Of a stretch of DNA of 64,000 nucleotides, positions 48,071-60,173 are shown one piece after another. The notes under the pieces were generated by a model, which saw only the letters and a program-made list of their open reading frames with translations, was not told where the DNA came from and ran no database searches. Source of the DNA: Setoptus koraiensis (taxonomy: Eukaryota; Arthropoda); NCBI GenBank assembly GCA_048013815.1, contig CM106586.1, positions 11,780,001-11,844,000 on the forward strand. The letters run 5' to 3'. Position numbers and translations under genes: made by a program. The first letter of the stretch is position 1; each line of letters begins with the position of its first letter.

Positions 48071-48276
48071 GCGTGTTGTTAGTGTGCGATAAGTGATTGT
48101 TGATTATACACGTAAGAATAATAATTTTACAATTTGTGCTGTGTCGTGGTCTTAATTATTCACATTTCGTAAATTGTTGTTTTCGCTTGTTGTGACAAGT
48201 AGATAATGCAACATTTGATAATTTGATATAATATTGCCATCATCATCAACGAATTTGTTGTCGAACTGCAGTTGTA

Positions 48277-48342
48277 CGATGTCGTCGAATGGCGAGTGTG
48301 CGATATCGTCGAATAGCGAGTGTGCGATATCGTCGAAAAGCG
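48277..48342. repeat. 24-bp tandem repeat
   Basis: Two full 24-bp units (CGATATCGTCGAATAGCGAG...) plus 18 bp of a third. On the minus strand it codes FDDIAHSL-type octapeptides. Confidence 0.9.
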
Positions 48343-48605
48343 TCGTCGATGGATCTGGTCGAACTATTTTGCTGGGCCTATCAGCGTACACAGCATAAAT
48401 ATGATTGTTGTTATAGTGGATTTTTATCGAGTCGACACTATATTCTGTACGCAATGGAACTTGTTGCTTGTTGTCGTGTGTAACGTGCACTGTAGAAACA
48501 GAAGCGTGTGTGCTGTTGTGAGTCATGTATGCGCCGATCGAATCTGAGACGGCGAACTGTTGACCAGGCACCGATAGAACTTTTAGCGCTCGCACATGCC
48601 TGTGC

Positions 48606-48629
48606 TGTGTGTGTGTGTGTGTGTGTGTG
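48606..48629. repeat. (TG)12 microsatellite
   Basis: Twelve TG units, complementary to the (CA)n array at 48714-48734 about 85 bp away. Confidence 0.95.
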
Positions 48630-48713
48630 CGGACTCAGTTGGTTCACAGTGTGAGCGTCTCGTCTTTTCGTTCGTTTGAGTCCTCTCACTATCCACTCGC
48701 TCGTTATTCTTCT

Positions 48714-48734
48714 CACACACACACACACACACAC
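48714..48734. repeat. (CA)n microsatellite
   Basis: About ten CA units. Confidence 0.95.
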
Positions 48735-51700
48735 TTACTTATAAACGGTATTAGTTATACTGCTGGCCGCAGGTAACTCGCATGCGATGCGCTTACAGTC
48801 GGACCTGCAGCCGATGCTGCGAGCGGCCAACTCTGCGCAACTCGCCAGATCAACCAGATTATTATATTGCCGCTGCGGCAACAACAGGTACAGTATATTG
48901 TGTGCCCGCTGTTAGCCGTCTGGCCGGCTGGCTGACTGGCTGGCCGCAGTAATGGCCATTTCGGCCATCAGTTTGGTCAGGTGCGCACAGTGCGCTCTGG
49001 CTGTGCTGTGTGAGTCCCAGAACTAATGATCATCATCATGATGGTGCATCGAGATATCGCTTGCATCGTTGCTGTTGCACCGATCGCCGCGGTGCATCGG
49101 ATCTTTCGGCGAATCCAATGGAACGGAATCGAATCAAATGCGTGCATCTGCTAAAGCAGCAACTCGGTGAGAAGTTGTGCACCATCGTAAACACAAACAC
49201 AGACACCATATATAATCGAAGGTGCACGCAACTTGCGCACACCTTAAGATGAGTGCAGCCCAGTTGAGTCGGCCGACTCAAGTCCGTCGTGGCGGCCGCG
49301 CAAATCCGTGAGCGCCGCTGCCTGCTGCCCAGAGCAGCGCCACCATTGCTGGTGTGGGCCTGCAGCAACAACATTTACCTGTAGAATAGGACGAAAAAAT
49401 AAAACAGAATAAAACCTTATTATACTAGAGTACACACAGCGTTCAATCTAATTCTTGGTCTGGCAGATATAAACTTATACCCCTGGCATACCCTGTACTT
49501 TTTACAACAGCCATCAGCAGCACCGCTTTTAAAGATAAGGAGCCATCAGAGACACGCGCAAGATAAACTGTTGCTGCTGCTGCTGCAAAGAACACAAAGA
49601 GAGAGTGACCAGTGGACGTTGTTGAGCCATCTCAAACGGGCAAAGGTACATGTAGTAGTGGGAGTAATATATTGGAAGGCAGTGGTCATCGTCATTATAG
49701 TTTCAGTGTGAAACTTTTACGCACACTTTTGAGAAAGAACTGTTGCTCAAATCGGGAGTTTCTCTTCTCTCTCTGCAAGACTCCAATCATCCTCGTCCAC
49801 TGTCAGACCTGGCTCGTCGTCTTGAACTTGGACAGACAATTCGCCATCATCGTGGCTAACAAGACATGACACAGTGCACACATAAATAGATACAATGTTC
49901 GGACAAGGCCTCTCATTGGTCTCGCTGCGTCCGCTAGGGGGCTATTTCGGCCTGTCTCTCAGCTTGCAACGATATATCCCAACTGCTATAGTTACTATTA
50001 CTATTCACCTGGACTGTACTTGATACAGTTCAATATTTATTTAACTGATGATACCGTTAAATAGTGCTCGATAATCAGACACAAAACCGCACGAGGACGC
50101 TGCAAGCGTTTCGCTGCTGGTCATAACCAACAACAATCGTGTGCCTGCCAGGTATATGCCTGGGCCATTGGTCACCTCACATACTATATTGGGGACAACC
50201 GTGCACGACTTAAACTATTGTGTTGCATAGTCTGCGATAGTGTCAGACACACAAACAACAAAAGTCATTTCATCATATGCGAGATCTTTGTCTGGCACAA
50301 CGCTGTCCGTTAGGAAGCCATAGCGTATTGTGTTATTGAGAAGACGGATAACGATAGGAGAAGAGGCTCACCAATCTCAAGAGTAGGCTAACATGAGAAA
50401 GGAGGAGATAAGATAAACTGACCATCTGCCTTATACCATTCAACTCTACCATCTCATACACACTCGCACACGCTGGCATTGTGATTTGGGATACACACAA
50501 AAAACTGTTGTCGATATGTGCCATTGTTGCTGCTGGTGTTGCTGTTACCAGCACAGGCAAATGAATTAGAGACATATTATTATTAGACGATTGTGAGACC
50601 TGACGAGTATTTTGATACGTCCACCACTGCCAGTGCTGACCATGTGCCCTGTTCGGGTTCTGCCAGCGTGGTGAGAACTTCTTTTGGGATGCAAGCAATT
50701 GTTGCATTCTCGACAACGGTTATCTAGTTTACAAATGTCACAAACTAGCTCAATAGGTGAGCTGAAGTGAAACCAGGTGGTCGCCCGGTCAGCAATTAGC
50801 CAATTAGCGTTCCTAGCCTTGCAGTGTATGAGTGAACAACAACAAAAATGGGCGCCAAAAGCGAGTTGAAACAGTCTTGTTTGTCTTGCTAATTTCTACA
50901 TGTGGCCGGATTTTTTTCGCGCCGAAATTGTCCGTATTGCTCTGACCACTCTTACTTTGAATTATAATCAGGACAACTTTGGCTTTCCTGTCGGCACTGT
51001 TGTGGTCTAGTTGCTGGGCGAGTTGGACAAATGTTTGTATATTTGAGTTGTAGCTCGCACTAGAATGCCCGTTGTCTGAATAAGGCGATTATTTCATTCA
51101 TAGTCTATATGTGTGACAAATAATACCACACGATTGAAAGAGAGCGAGAGAGGGTATCAATTAACGCACTGGTCACTCGCTATCTTCTCAGTGTGTCGTA
51201 ACAAATTCATGCGAATGCTACACATAACCACATTGGCACAAAGATGACCACCGCAACAATCTTCCCTAGCAGCATCCTTCCTCTTATTTGTGAAAGAAAG
51301 AAACGAAACGAAACGAACGGGAAGGAGCACACATTGTAGCTAGACATGATGATGTTAGCGGTTTTGCAGATGTAATATATTCATCCATTGTGGTTGATTG
51401 TTTGACTCCGTCATGAATTATGACACCACTGTTACAAACTACGAATATAGTTCTGTGGTTGAACACGATTTAAAGTGACTAAAGAAGAAAGAAAAAAGGA
51501 AGTTATGTCTGAGCATAATGGAGAATCTTTACCTTCACAGCAACAGCAAGACACTGTTAGCCGACACACATTATACATAACTATCCCTCTCGTGAACATT
51601 GTTGCTCTGATCTTAATCTTTGCCGCTACTAGTACTTTAAGGTGGAAGGCACTTGTTCGTTTAAAAATGTTCGTCATTCTTGGGCCACGTATGTCCAGCG

Positions 51701-52065
51701 ATGGGCGACCAACAACAATCTAACGGCGACCATTATCATAGGTGCATCGTATCTGCTTCTATGTTGATTATATTGAATGGTCCCTTCCTCAGGATGCATA
51801 AAGTATTATGATAGTAACAGAAATCATTACCATTGTGTTGTTGTTGCTGTCGTGGATAAACTCAATTATTGTTTGCCAGAGTGTTGCACATCACACTCAG
51901 CCTGCTGTTCTCGTCCGCAAAATATTGCCAGACCTGAGCATGTCAGAATCACACCATATCTGTAGCTAAAACTCGAAATCTCTTTCTTTATCCGGCTTCT
52001 CTGGCTGCTATTAGGCCCGCTCTGGCTAATCATTTACATCCTCCGGCTCGTTTATACACTCGCTG

Positions 52066-52103
52066 CTTGTCGATTATAATCCGTTACCGATATAATCGAC
52101 AAG
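52066..52103. repeat. 13-bp perfect inverted repeat
   Basis: Arms CTTGTCGATTATA (52066-52078) and TATAATCGACAAG (52091-52103) around a 12-base spacer. Confidence 0.9.
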
Positions 52104-52991
52104 TGAGCCGCGTTCATTCATCGCCCCTTTGTTCATCACCGGCTTAATCGCCCAGCGCCAACATTCTCACACTAAGCAGCTAACGTGACAGATATATGAA
52201 GTTATCATGATAACTTAATTTCATCTAGTGAGAGTCGTTACTGAGCATTATTGTAGCATTCTAAGTGCTGCTAACGTCCGCATGATACGATATAATATCA
52301 TGTAATAACAACAAGATCAAAAGACAGATACACAAGACGAGTCAGTCGGATAGGAAATTTATCTCTTGCCTTCTTTCCCTGTTTCTTTAGTTACGTGACT
52401 TCACCATCGCCAATTTAATACTTATCAGTACTTATCTGCTAGAGGCGCTGACGCGGGAAAACAGCGCCCCCTAGAGAGTACGTTGACAACAGTCGCGCAC
52501 ATTTACATTTTACTGCCAGCATTGCTGGCGCAACAAACTCGATCAGCTGACGTTTTAAATAGAAAATAAACAATAACAACAATAAGCAAATCATGTTGTC
52601 ATTGTGATTTATTATTACACTCTATTCAACGTCAAAAATGACTCATTGTTTCGCTAGTTATCACTTTTTGACCATTAGTAATATAGTTATAGCTATACTC
52701 AACGGTTACCAGTAATTGAACAACCCTAAGAGATATTTTAACAGTATTAATACAACATAATGTCCATGAAAAAGTAGTAGCGAGCCAAAGCATCAAATTT
52801 CACCGACTTATCTTGTATCGTAAAACTAATAAACAGTGTTTGTCAGTTTGTAATAACACAGCGAGATTGTTCAAATTGAAAGCCCGCATACCGCCCCTCT
52901 TTAAGATTAGCAAACCGCCAACAAGCCTTCCGTGATCTTTACCCACGCCTCATACCCTGCTGCATTACTATCATACTGTTCCGAAGCCAAG

Positions 52992-54039
52992 ATGCCACTC
53001 AGTGATATCTTTAAGTCGAAGAAACAACTGGAAGAAGGTGAGTCGAATCAGTGAGGCACCTTGTACAAAACAAACGGACGGAGGCGCCTGTTTAGTTTGC
53101 CTAGTTTTATGTCCACTGCTATCATAGCAGCTGATCAACGTGAGGCTCAGATATCTGTGGGGCACAAGCACTCTCGTGTCCTGTAAAGTTTAGTTCAACT
53201 AATGACTATACTACCATTCTGTTTATCAACAATCAATAACAGAACAGGCCAAAGAGCAAAAGCGAGAGCTCAGGGCGGCCAATCGGTCCTGCGATAGAAT
53301 ACAAGCTGATCTTGACAGACAGGCAAAAGAACTCGAAGCTCAGATAAAGAAGGCAGCCGCCAAGGGGGACAACACGTTGGCTAAGACTTTAGGTTAGTAT
53401 ACCGATCAATCTGCAACAATACTTTGCTGCCGTTAATCGATTAAACTTCAAATGATTCATTGATTACCGGCTTGACTTTATCCGCCATGAGCGGGCCTAA
53501 CAATCACTTAAGTTTGCCAATCACTCTCAACTTTTTCTTTGCCCCCATATCTGTGCTTATATCGTATGTCCATCATTGTATGTATAGCAAAGCAACTCAT
53601 CAAGGTTCGCAATGAGAAAGTTCGCGCTTTAGGTGCGAAATCACAGATAAATGCCGTTACTAGTCATGCAAACTCAATGAAAGCCAATCAAAAGTTGGCC
53701 ACGGTTATGGCATCAACAGCGGGCGCAATGAGCAAAATGAATCAGGCTCTTAATCCGCAACAATTGGCACAACAAGTAAATCAATTCCAGCAAGAGAGCA
53801 CCAAGATGGAGATGAAGGGCGAAACGATTGAGGATGCCTTCGATGAGTTGTTTAGTAACAGCGATGAAGAGGCCGAAGGAGATGCAATTATGAATCAAGT
53901 ATTAGACGAAATAGGAGTGGAATTAAACGCTAAATTGTCTACTGCACCTATGCCTGCACGTACGCAAATGGTTGGTCAAGCAACATCAAGTGCCAAAGAT
54001 GACGAGCTTCTCAAGCAATTGGAGAGGCTCAAGCATTAG
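52992..54039 (+). CDS. CHMP2B: CHMP2B, ESCRT-III subunit
   Basis: Three exons, 52992-53037, 53243-53392 and 53588-54039, joined by GT-AG introns that each fall after the first codon base. The product is 215 aa (human CHMP2B 213). ESCRT-III CHMP2 proteins assemble late on membranes and recruit Vps4 for vesicle budding, cytokinesis and membrane repair. The N-terminus is short (MPLSDIFKSKKQLEE), followed by the basic coiled helix KEQKRELRAANRSCDRIQADLDRQ. Later blocks read AKQLIKVRNEKVRALGAKS, ATVMASTAGAMSKMNQALNP, FQQESTKMEMKGETIEDAFDELF and VLDEIGVELNAKL, the last diagnostic of CHMP2. The tail DDELLKQLERLKH is a MIM1-type Vps4-binding motif. An ATTAAA near 54265 may be the poly(A) signal. Confidence 0.95.
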
Positions 54040-56030
54040 TGAAAGAAGGCTTGAAAAAGTGCACCGACTAACACTTGACAACTTGGTCTCTAAATGGACG
54101 AACTTAAAAAGTAGATAAACAAGCAACGTGTGATATATGTGTAAACACAACAATTACTGTCCATGGTTGTTGTTATTAATTTGTTGCCAACTTAACATTG
54201 TATATAACACTCACGACACAATGATCTGCAAAGCCGATTCGTGAATGATGTTGTTACAAAGTGCAATTAAACTGTTGTCAGTTGTGAAAGTGTGTGGAAG
54301 ATAAATATTTAGAATAGATGGAGATTCTCGCGCTTACTCCTACTCAAATAACTTTTTCTTCTAGCATAGATACCAGCACCATAGATACCGGTAAAACAGA
54401 CCATCTCTTACTAACAATCAACCTGACAAATATTCAGGCATTATGAGTAGTTGTGTCCGGATTCAGTAGATAGTTTTCTTGGTTGGTTTAGTGTGTCGCC
54501 TCGATTTGTCTCTGTTGTATAGAGCGTCGTGCAGCTAATTTCAAGCGGTGGTCAGCTGTCGGCTGACCACTGGCAAGCTAGTCAAAGGGAAAATCCTTTC
54601 CCTTTATCTTGTGTTACAATCTGTTTGTTCCACGTATGGCCTGCACAATATACAAACGGAATAAGAGTAGTTGCTTTAGTGGCGCCAAATATTCAACACT
54701 TGTTGTGTCGCTCAATGGGTCTGACCAGCTTACACATACGAAAACATTATTCCTATTACATAATCGCGTAATATTTCTCACCCGTCTTCACTCGCCGCTC
54801 GATCGCTTTACTGGCTAGATTGCTATGTTGGTAAATACTGATATAAAGATATCATCGTCATTGTTGTACTCAGATGTAGAGCCGCATGCAATGCATGCCG
54901 CCAACGGGGAGGCTAATATTCAAGTGTTTGCAGCCAGCCACTTGCAGATTTAATTTCGAATCAACTCTCTTTTTCTCCCTGTCATCATGATGGGCATACA
55001 TGCATATCTCAAGCGTGTTTTTGCTGTCCAGCCATTTGGCGTGTTTTGAATGCACAACTGAATGTTCAACAGTTAGATGCTAATGCCAGTGAACATTGAG
55101 TGTACTAAATCCAGGCAAATCGTAGGGCTTGCAGATAAAACCGTTTTTATAGTGTATTAAATATAGTTGCTCGGGTTCATTAGATGAATGGTCGTCGTCA
55201 GTGACAGTAGTTTTTTCGTGAGTACCCGTTGCTGTTGCTTCCTTTTGATCGCCTTATCTAATCCACTTGCTCTCTTATCTCATCATCACCAGCTGAGTCT
55301 TAATCTTCGGACGGACTCACACAGACTCTATAGTGGTCATTGTCACCATGCGATAGTCATCATTTAGACTCCGATAACAGACGCACTTAGAATGGCCGCC
55401 ATGAAAGCAAAAGGAATCCATTGAAGATTTCTGATAAATTGGTTGCTCGTATCTCACTGTGATGGCGCAACTTATATGGCTACAGTATTGTGTAGCGTGT
55501 TCCACGCTAGGTGATAGTCGGCGAGGCACCAACAATGGATAAACAAGGCATGTGACACTGGCGTCTCGTACGTAATTACGTTTGCATTTAGGCAATGTAT
55601 AACGGCAATACTTGTGGATTTACCTGTTGCGGCGGCGCTCAAGAATAGACACCGGCGGCGGCGTATGTTGCAGCATTCTTTGGCCGCCGGTGTGAGATGC
55701 CATTGGGAGCCGCTTCTCTTTCTTCTTCTTCTTTTTCTAGTCGGACATAGTTAACACAGTCGTCCGGTCACACGATGATAATCGCCGTCGCAACTATCAC
55801 TTGATCGCCACTCGCCATTGAGTCGCTGTCACTTGAATGGCCGACCAGCAACAACAGCAACAGCAACAACAGCAACAACAGCAACGGTAACATTCTTGTT
55901 ATTTTTGGAGGCGCACATTCCAATGTCTAATGGTTACATCAGCGACCAGTGTGAGCGCGTGGCCCTCATGCTGGCTCGCTTTTTATACTATCTGTATATT
56001 ACTACTTGTGAGTATATCGTTGTTGCTAAT

Positions 56031-56033
<3 letters not shown>

Positions 56034-56094
<61 letters not shown>
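56034..56094. repeat. (GT)30 microsatellite
   Basis: About 30 uninterrupted GT units, the longest dinucleotide array in the window. Confidence 0.97.
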
Positions 56095-56097
<3 letters not shown>

Positions 56098-56292
56098 TAC
56101 AATAGCTCGCATCTCCACAATGGACAATGCCCCAGAAAGATTAGATACTCGAATGCGCCGAGAAGAAGACCATAAGCACCTGAGGTAGTAGTTGGCTCAA
56201 GTTCAACGGCAACAACAACGACACTAGCCACACATGATCAGATTATTATTATTTGCAAACTTCCTTCCCCGGTGCGCCCGTTCACCTGTGTG

Positions 56293-56300
<8 letters not shown>

Positions 56301-56344
<44 letters not shown>
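56301..56344. repeat. (TG)22 microsatellite
   Basis: About 22 TG units. Confidence 0.97.
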
Positions 56345-56346
<2 letters not shown>

Positions 56347-56708
56347 TTTGGTGGCTGTAGATGGTGACTGGATAGTGATACACATGTGAGCAGGCCAAAA
56401 GAACAAGTCACAGTCATGGTTGTTGGATCATTAATGGCGGTTGGCGATGGAAAGGAATCGACTGCATTGGTGAACGCATGAACATGAAACATATATAAAA
56501 ATACGAGACGACGAAAAGTGCTGTTACGCAGGCCACAGCGTGAGTTTGATAGGCCCGTTTCGAATAGGTAAAGCGAACGCTTCTTTTTAAGTTTATAAAC
56601 CTCCTCCTCCTCCTTTGCCGCTCTCAACGATTGAACGCACTATGAATGATGATCGGTTTGGTCTCCATTTTGGTTCGTTTAAGCGCTACTAGCGCCACCA
56701 GATGAACC

Positions 56709-56759
56709 ATGAGCGAGCAAGGAAATGCAGTGATAGCAGACACTTACTTCTTTGAACAG
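56709..56759 (+). CDS. candidate orphan first coding exon
   Basis: ACC-ATG-AGC gives a good start context. The 17-codon frame MSEQGNAVIADTYFFEQ ends exactly at a consensus donor, CAG|GTAAGTAA. No continuing exon could be found in the next 1.9 kb, so the rest of the gene would have to lie farther right, around or beyond FDXR. It may simply be chance. I do not recognise the peptide. Confidence 0.25.
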
Positions 56760-56875
56760 GTAAGTAACAGGAACTTGAATGGTCAGTTTGCGCTTACTTC
56801 CACCTGTCCTGATGGCACACTAGTGGTAGTAATAATAATTGCATTACTATACTTAACCGAGGCTGCATTACCACT

Positions 56876-56946
56876 AATAGTAATAGTAATAGTAATAATA
56901 GTAATAATAATAGTAATAATAATAATAATAGTAATAATAATAATAA
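56876..56946. repeat. AAT/AGT trinucleotide array
   Basis: Interrupted array of TAA, TAG and AAT units. In one frame it gives a spurious Val/Ile-rich stretch. Confidence 0.9.
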
Positions 56947-58425
56947 TGATGCGCCGACTAAATTCTAGTCATTGCCTTCTCTTTGCACACACGCATACAC
57001 TTGCTTACACGTTGAATCGAGAGATGTATCAAGGGGAATGAATCACTATTGTGCAAGGTGTCTCACTTGTGTATATAAACAACAGACAATGAATAAACAG
57101 ACCGGAGCTCTAACAACTCTCAAATCTATGATTATTGTTGCTGTTGGCTGGATGCGCTCAGCAATAGTTGAGATCTTAAGAGATCTTGAGCCTCCATTGC
57201 GAACAACATCACACATTAACATAATATACGTAATATGTATGTAATGCCAAAGGGAACCAATGGCTCAGCGTACCTTTGGTATTGTACAGTGCCAGTAAGA
57301 GCAATAATAATGATATGCACAATAAACACCATCTATCTCCCATTGGTCAGTTTTTGTTCATTCATCAGACATAAACGCACTAGTGTTACTTGATGAGTGA
57401 CCATGGTCTATGCTCGATACAATGGCTGCTTTTCAGCTAGCTATGCCCTACCTAACCTAACACACGTATGCCAACTATAACTAGAGTATATTTAGTAGTA
57501 GAAGTAGCAGCAGTAGTGGTGATGGTGGTGGCGGTGGCGGCGGTAAATGATGAAATTGAACTTGATCCTCTCCCAATCTTCATTATCATGACACGCGCTC
57601 AATCATTTGTCCAATTTACCTGCATCTTATTAGCTTTATTTTGCCATATCCAAGCTAACACTTGATATCATTTGATCAGTCTCGACCTTGATAAATGGGC
57701 GATGCATAATGATTAGGCCATAGTCAACGCCTCCACAGGCAATGGTGCGGTCAGTTAGGCAGATGAACAGAGCACAGGGCGAGCAGGGATACAAACACTA
57801 TCTACTTGCCATCACTAGCTGGCGAGTTACCAAGAGAAATTCCTCTTTGCACTATTCGATCGACAGATTGTTTTCATTTCATTGAGGCTGCTCTTATTCA
57901 GAACCAATATACACTTCCATCTTTCTCTATATCCTCGCTCTCAAGCACAGCTTTCTAAGAGAATGATGTTCCGCCACTGATTAACCTCCAATCGGATTGA
58001 CTGCTATATCAGGAATGGATTCATGCTTCGTGATCGCCTTTCTTTTATCACCGGACTGTCTTTTTTTCGCCTCCGTTGTTGAGATACAATAGTTGAGCTC
58101 GTGACATTTTAATTCACTCACAATTTTGCCTCCCAAGCCTCTGAGTACTTTCACATGGCTAAGATCGAAGGTAGAACTTGTAACTTAGCTATCTATGTAT
58201 AAAGTCAGGGGTCGATCGACCATCCAAGATCCAAGAGAGGGAGACAGAGATAGCGATAGAGAGGGAGCTGGGAGCCAAAACGGGATTACAGAATATAGCT
58301 GCATCAGGGGAGCCTCCCTCGGTCGCTGAACAAAAAAAAACAAGATTTAAATTGGCCGGCTTTTTCCGCTCTGGCTAGTGCTGTTATTGTAACATGTGCA
58401 GGCGGGCTGATAGTTTCTTTCATTA

Positions 58426-58457
58426 TCACTCTCAGCTAACCTTTTAGCTGAGAGTGA
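58426..58457. repeat. 14-bp perfect hairpin upstream of FDXR
   Basis: Arms TCACTCTCAGCTAA and TTAGCTGAGAGTGA around a 4-base loop, about 205 bp upstream of the FDXR start. Confidence 0.9.
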
Positions 58458-58663
58458 GGATCACCTAGGCCACTTTGCAAGCTGACTAATCAAGCCTCTC
58501 TGTCAAGCCCATCGTTTCACCAGTCCTTCTTTCCATTTATCTATTTTTGGCCAGTCATTGAAATTTATCAATTACACTGATTTGTTCCCCGGAATTTTCA
58601 AAATTAACAACAAATGAGATTGTATCTCAACCCAATCCACCTCTTATATCCACTGCTTATATT

Positions 58664-60061
58664 ATGATGAACTATGCCAAGCTTTTGAAAGTAGCTATAG
58701 TTGGAAGTGGACCGGCAGGATTCTACACGGCACAAAAATTGCTTAAAAACCCAAAGATTTGTGTGGACATATTTGAAAAATTGCCAGTTCCATTTGGACT
58801 AGTTAGATATGGAGTGGCCCCCGATCATGCCGAAGTGAAGAATGTAATTAAATCCTTTACCAGTGTAGCAAACGGCAATAGAATCAATTTTTTTGGCAAT
58901 GTCAGCATAGGAAAAGATGTAACACTACAAGAATTGTTTTTAGCCTATCATGCCGTTGTATTATGTTATGGCTCCTCTCAAGATAGATATTTAAATATTG
59001 ATGGCGAATCGTCGACCAATGTAGTGTCAGCGAGACAGCTAGTTGGCTGGTACAATGGCGATCCCTCAGACAAGGACCTCAAGCTAAATTTAGATTGTGA
59101 TACTGCTTGCATTGTTGGTCAGGGCAATGTAGCGATAGACTGCGCTAGGATATTGCTCAAACCACAAGGGCTAGATAAAACTGACATAGCCAGTCAAGCC
59201 TTTGCTGAAATAGCCAGAAGTAAAGTCAGGAGGATTGTTATTGTTGGTAGACGAGGACCCGTACAAGTGGCCTTTACCAGAAAGGAATTCGGAGAACTGA
59301 TGAAATTTAATCATTGCTCTATTGACTTCAGTCCTCCAGAGGTCAAGACTCAACTGAACGATATTCAAAATTGTTCAAATCTTTCAAGGCCACGGAGACG
59401 CTTGACGGAACTACTTGCAGACGCTTCAAAGAATCTATCAAATGCTCTTGATAAGGATTTCAAAATAGAATTCTGGTTCATGCGTAGTCCTATAAAAATT
59501 TTACCCAATTCGAATGGGAACGTCGAAAAGATGGTCTTCTCAAAGAATAAATTTCTCTCTAACAGTGACTTTTTCAATGAAACGGCTACGGTGATACCAG
59601 ATCTAAATGACCTAGAAGAACTCAACTGTGGATTAGTAATCAGGAGCATTGGATACAAAGCTATCCTTATAGATCGCATGTTGCCATTTGATCATAGACG
59701 AGGCGTGATAATTAACGAGAATGGTCGAGTTCAAGGATTCACAAACCTCTACTGTAGCGGCTGGTTAGCTACGGGCCCCACCGGAGTGATTGCCAGTACA
59801 ATGCAATCCAGTTTCTCCACAGCACATACCATATTGACGGACATTGATTCAAATTTGCTGCCAGATTTGCGTACCGAAAAGAAGGGCCCCGAGTTAGTTC
59901 TGAAGATTCTTGAGAACAAATCAGTGCAAGTGGTGAAATTCAACGACTGGCTAAAAATAGATAAAATGGAGAAAAAGATTGGCGAATTGATGGGGAAACC
60001 TAGGGAGAAACTCACTGAGCTTAGCGAGATGTTGAAGATAGCCAAAAGTGATCATGAATAG
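58664..60061 (+). CDS. FDXR: NADPH:adrenodoxin oxidoreductase (FDXR)
   Basis: An intronless 465-aa flavoenzyme that passes electrons from NADPH through ferredoxin to mitochondrial P450s (ecdysteroid synthesis in arthropods) and to Fe-S cluster assembly. The FAD site is at the very start, KVAIVGSGPAGFYTAQ (GxGxxG, residues 14-19). Then VPFGLVRYGVAPDHAEVKNV, the NADP site IVGQGNVAIDCARILL (about 150-165), RRGPVQVAFTRKE and the C-terminal GWLATGPTGVIASTM. The tail ends GKPREKLTELSEMLK, as in human FDXR. Human FDXR is 491 aa. Here only nine residues precede the FAD motif, so the mitochondrial presequence is missing or lies on an upstream exon. It converges on HUS1, with 112 bp between stops. Confidence 0.94.
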   Translation: MMNYAKLLKVAIVGSGPAGFYTAQKLLKNPKICVDIFEKLPVPFGLVRYGVAPDHAEVKNVIKSFTSVANGNRINFFGNVSIGKDVTLQELFLAYHAVVLCYGSSQDRYLNIDGESSTNVVSARQLVGWYNGDPSDKDLKLNLDCDTACIVGQGNVAIDCARILLKPQGLDKTDIASQAFAEIARSKVRRIVIVGRRGPVQVAFTRKEFGELMKFNHCSIDFSPPEVKTQLNDIQNCSNLSRPRRRLTELLADASKNLSNALDKDFKIEFWFMRSPIKILPNSNGNVEKMVFSKNKFLSNSDFFNETATVIPDLNDLEELNCGLVIRSIGYKAILIDRMLPFDHRRGVIINENGRVQGFTNLYCSGWLATGPTGVIASTMQSSFSTAHTILTDIDSNLLPDLRTEKKGPELVLKILENKSVQVVKFNDWLKIDKMEKKIGELMGKPREKLTELSEMLKIAKSDHE

Positions 60062-60173
60062 AATTAGTGATCTCTTGTGCAGTTGTTAGTCTTTTTGTTG
60101 ATTGATTATATTTCATTACGATTTCAATCCTTACAGATCCTGTATGATTTCGTAAAAGATTGAGAATGAGATC

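Larger units (their letters stand above)
48071..52991. other. intergenic, likely 5' region of Q-rich gene
   Basis: 4.9 kb with no gene I can support. A 147-aa minus-strand frame (48152-48595) just upstream of the Q-rich gene has an internal 8-residue repeat. The (TG)n at 48606-48629 and (AC)n at 48714-48734 are complementary. GC-rich DNA at 48770-49370 could be a promoter or 5' exon. A 13-bp inverted repeat lies at 52066-52103. The last few hundred bases belong to the CHMP2B promoter. Confidence 0.4.
54040..58663. other. intergenic, microsatellite-rich
   Basis: No complete gene. It contains long (TG)n arrays (56034-56094, 56301-56344), an AAT/GTA array (56876-56946), a GCGG/CCGC inverted repeat near 55645-55690, an orphan exon-like segment at 56709-56759 and a 14-bp hairpin at 58426-58457. 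The right end holds the FDXR promoter. Confidence 0.4.

Noticed and set aside
51475-51723. 82-aa frame with a hydrophobic stretch
   Set aside because: A possible membrane segment but no homology, no splice sites and no promoter signals that I could support.
56238-56627. 129-aa minus-strand frame rich in Thr-His
   Set aside because: Its centre is the translation of a (TG)n microsatellite.
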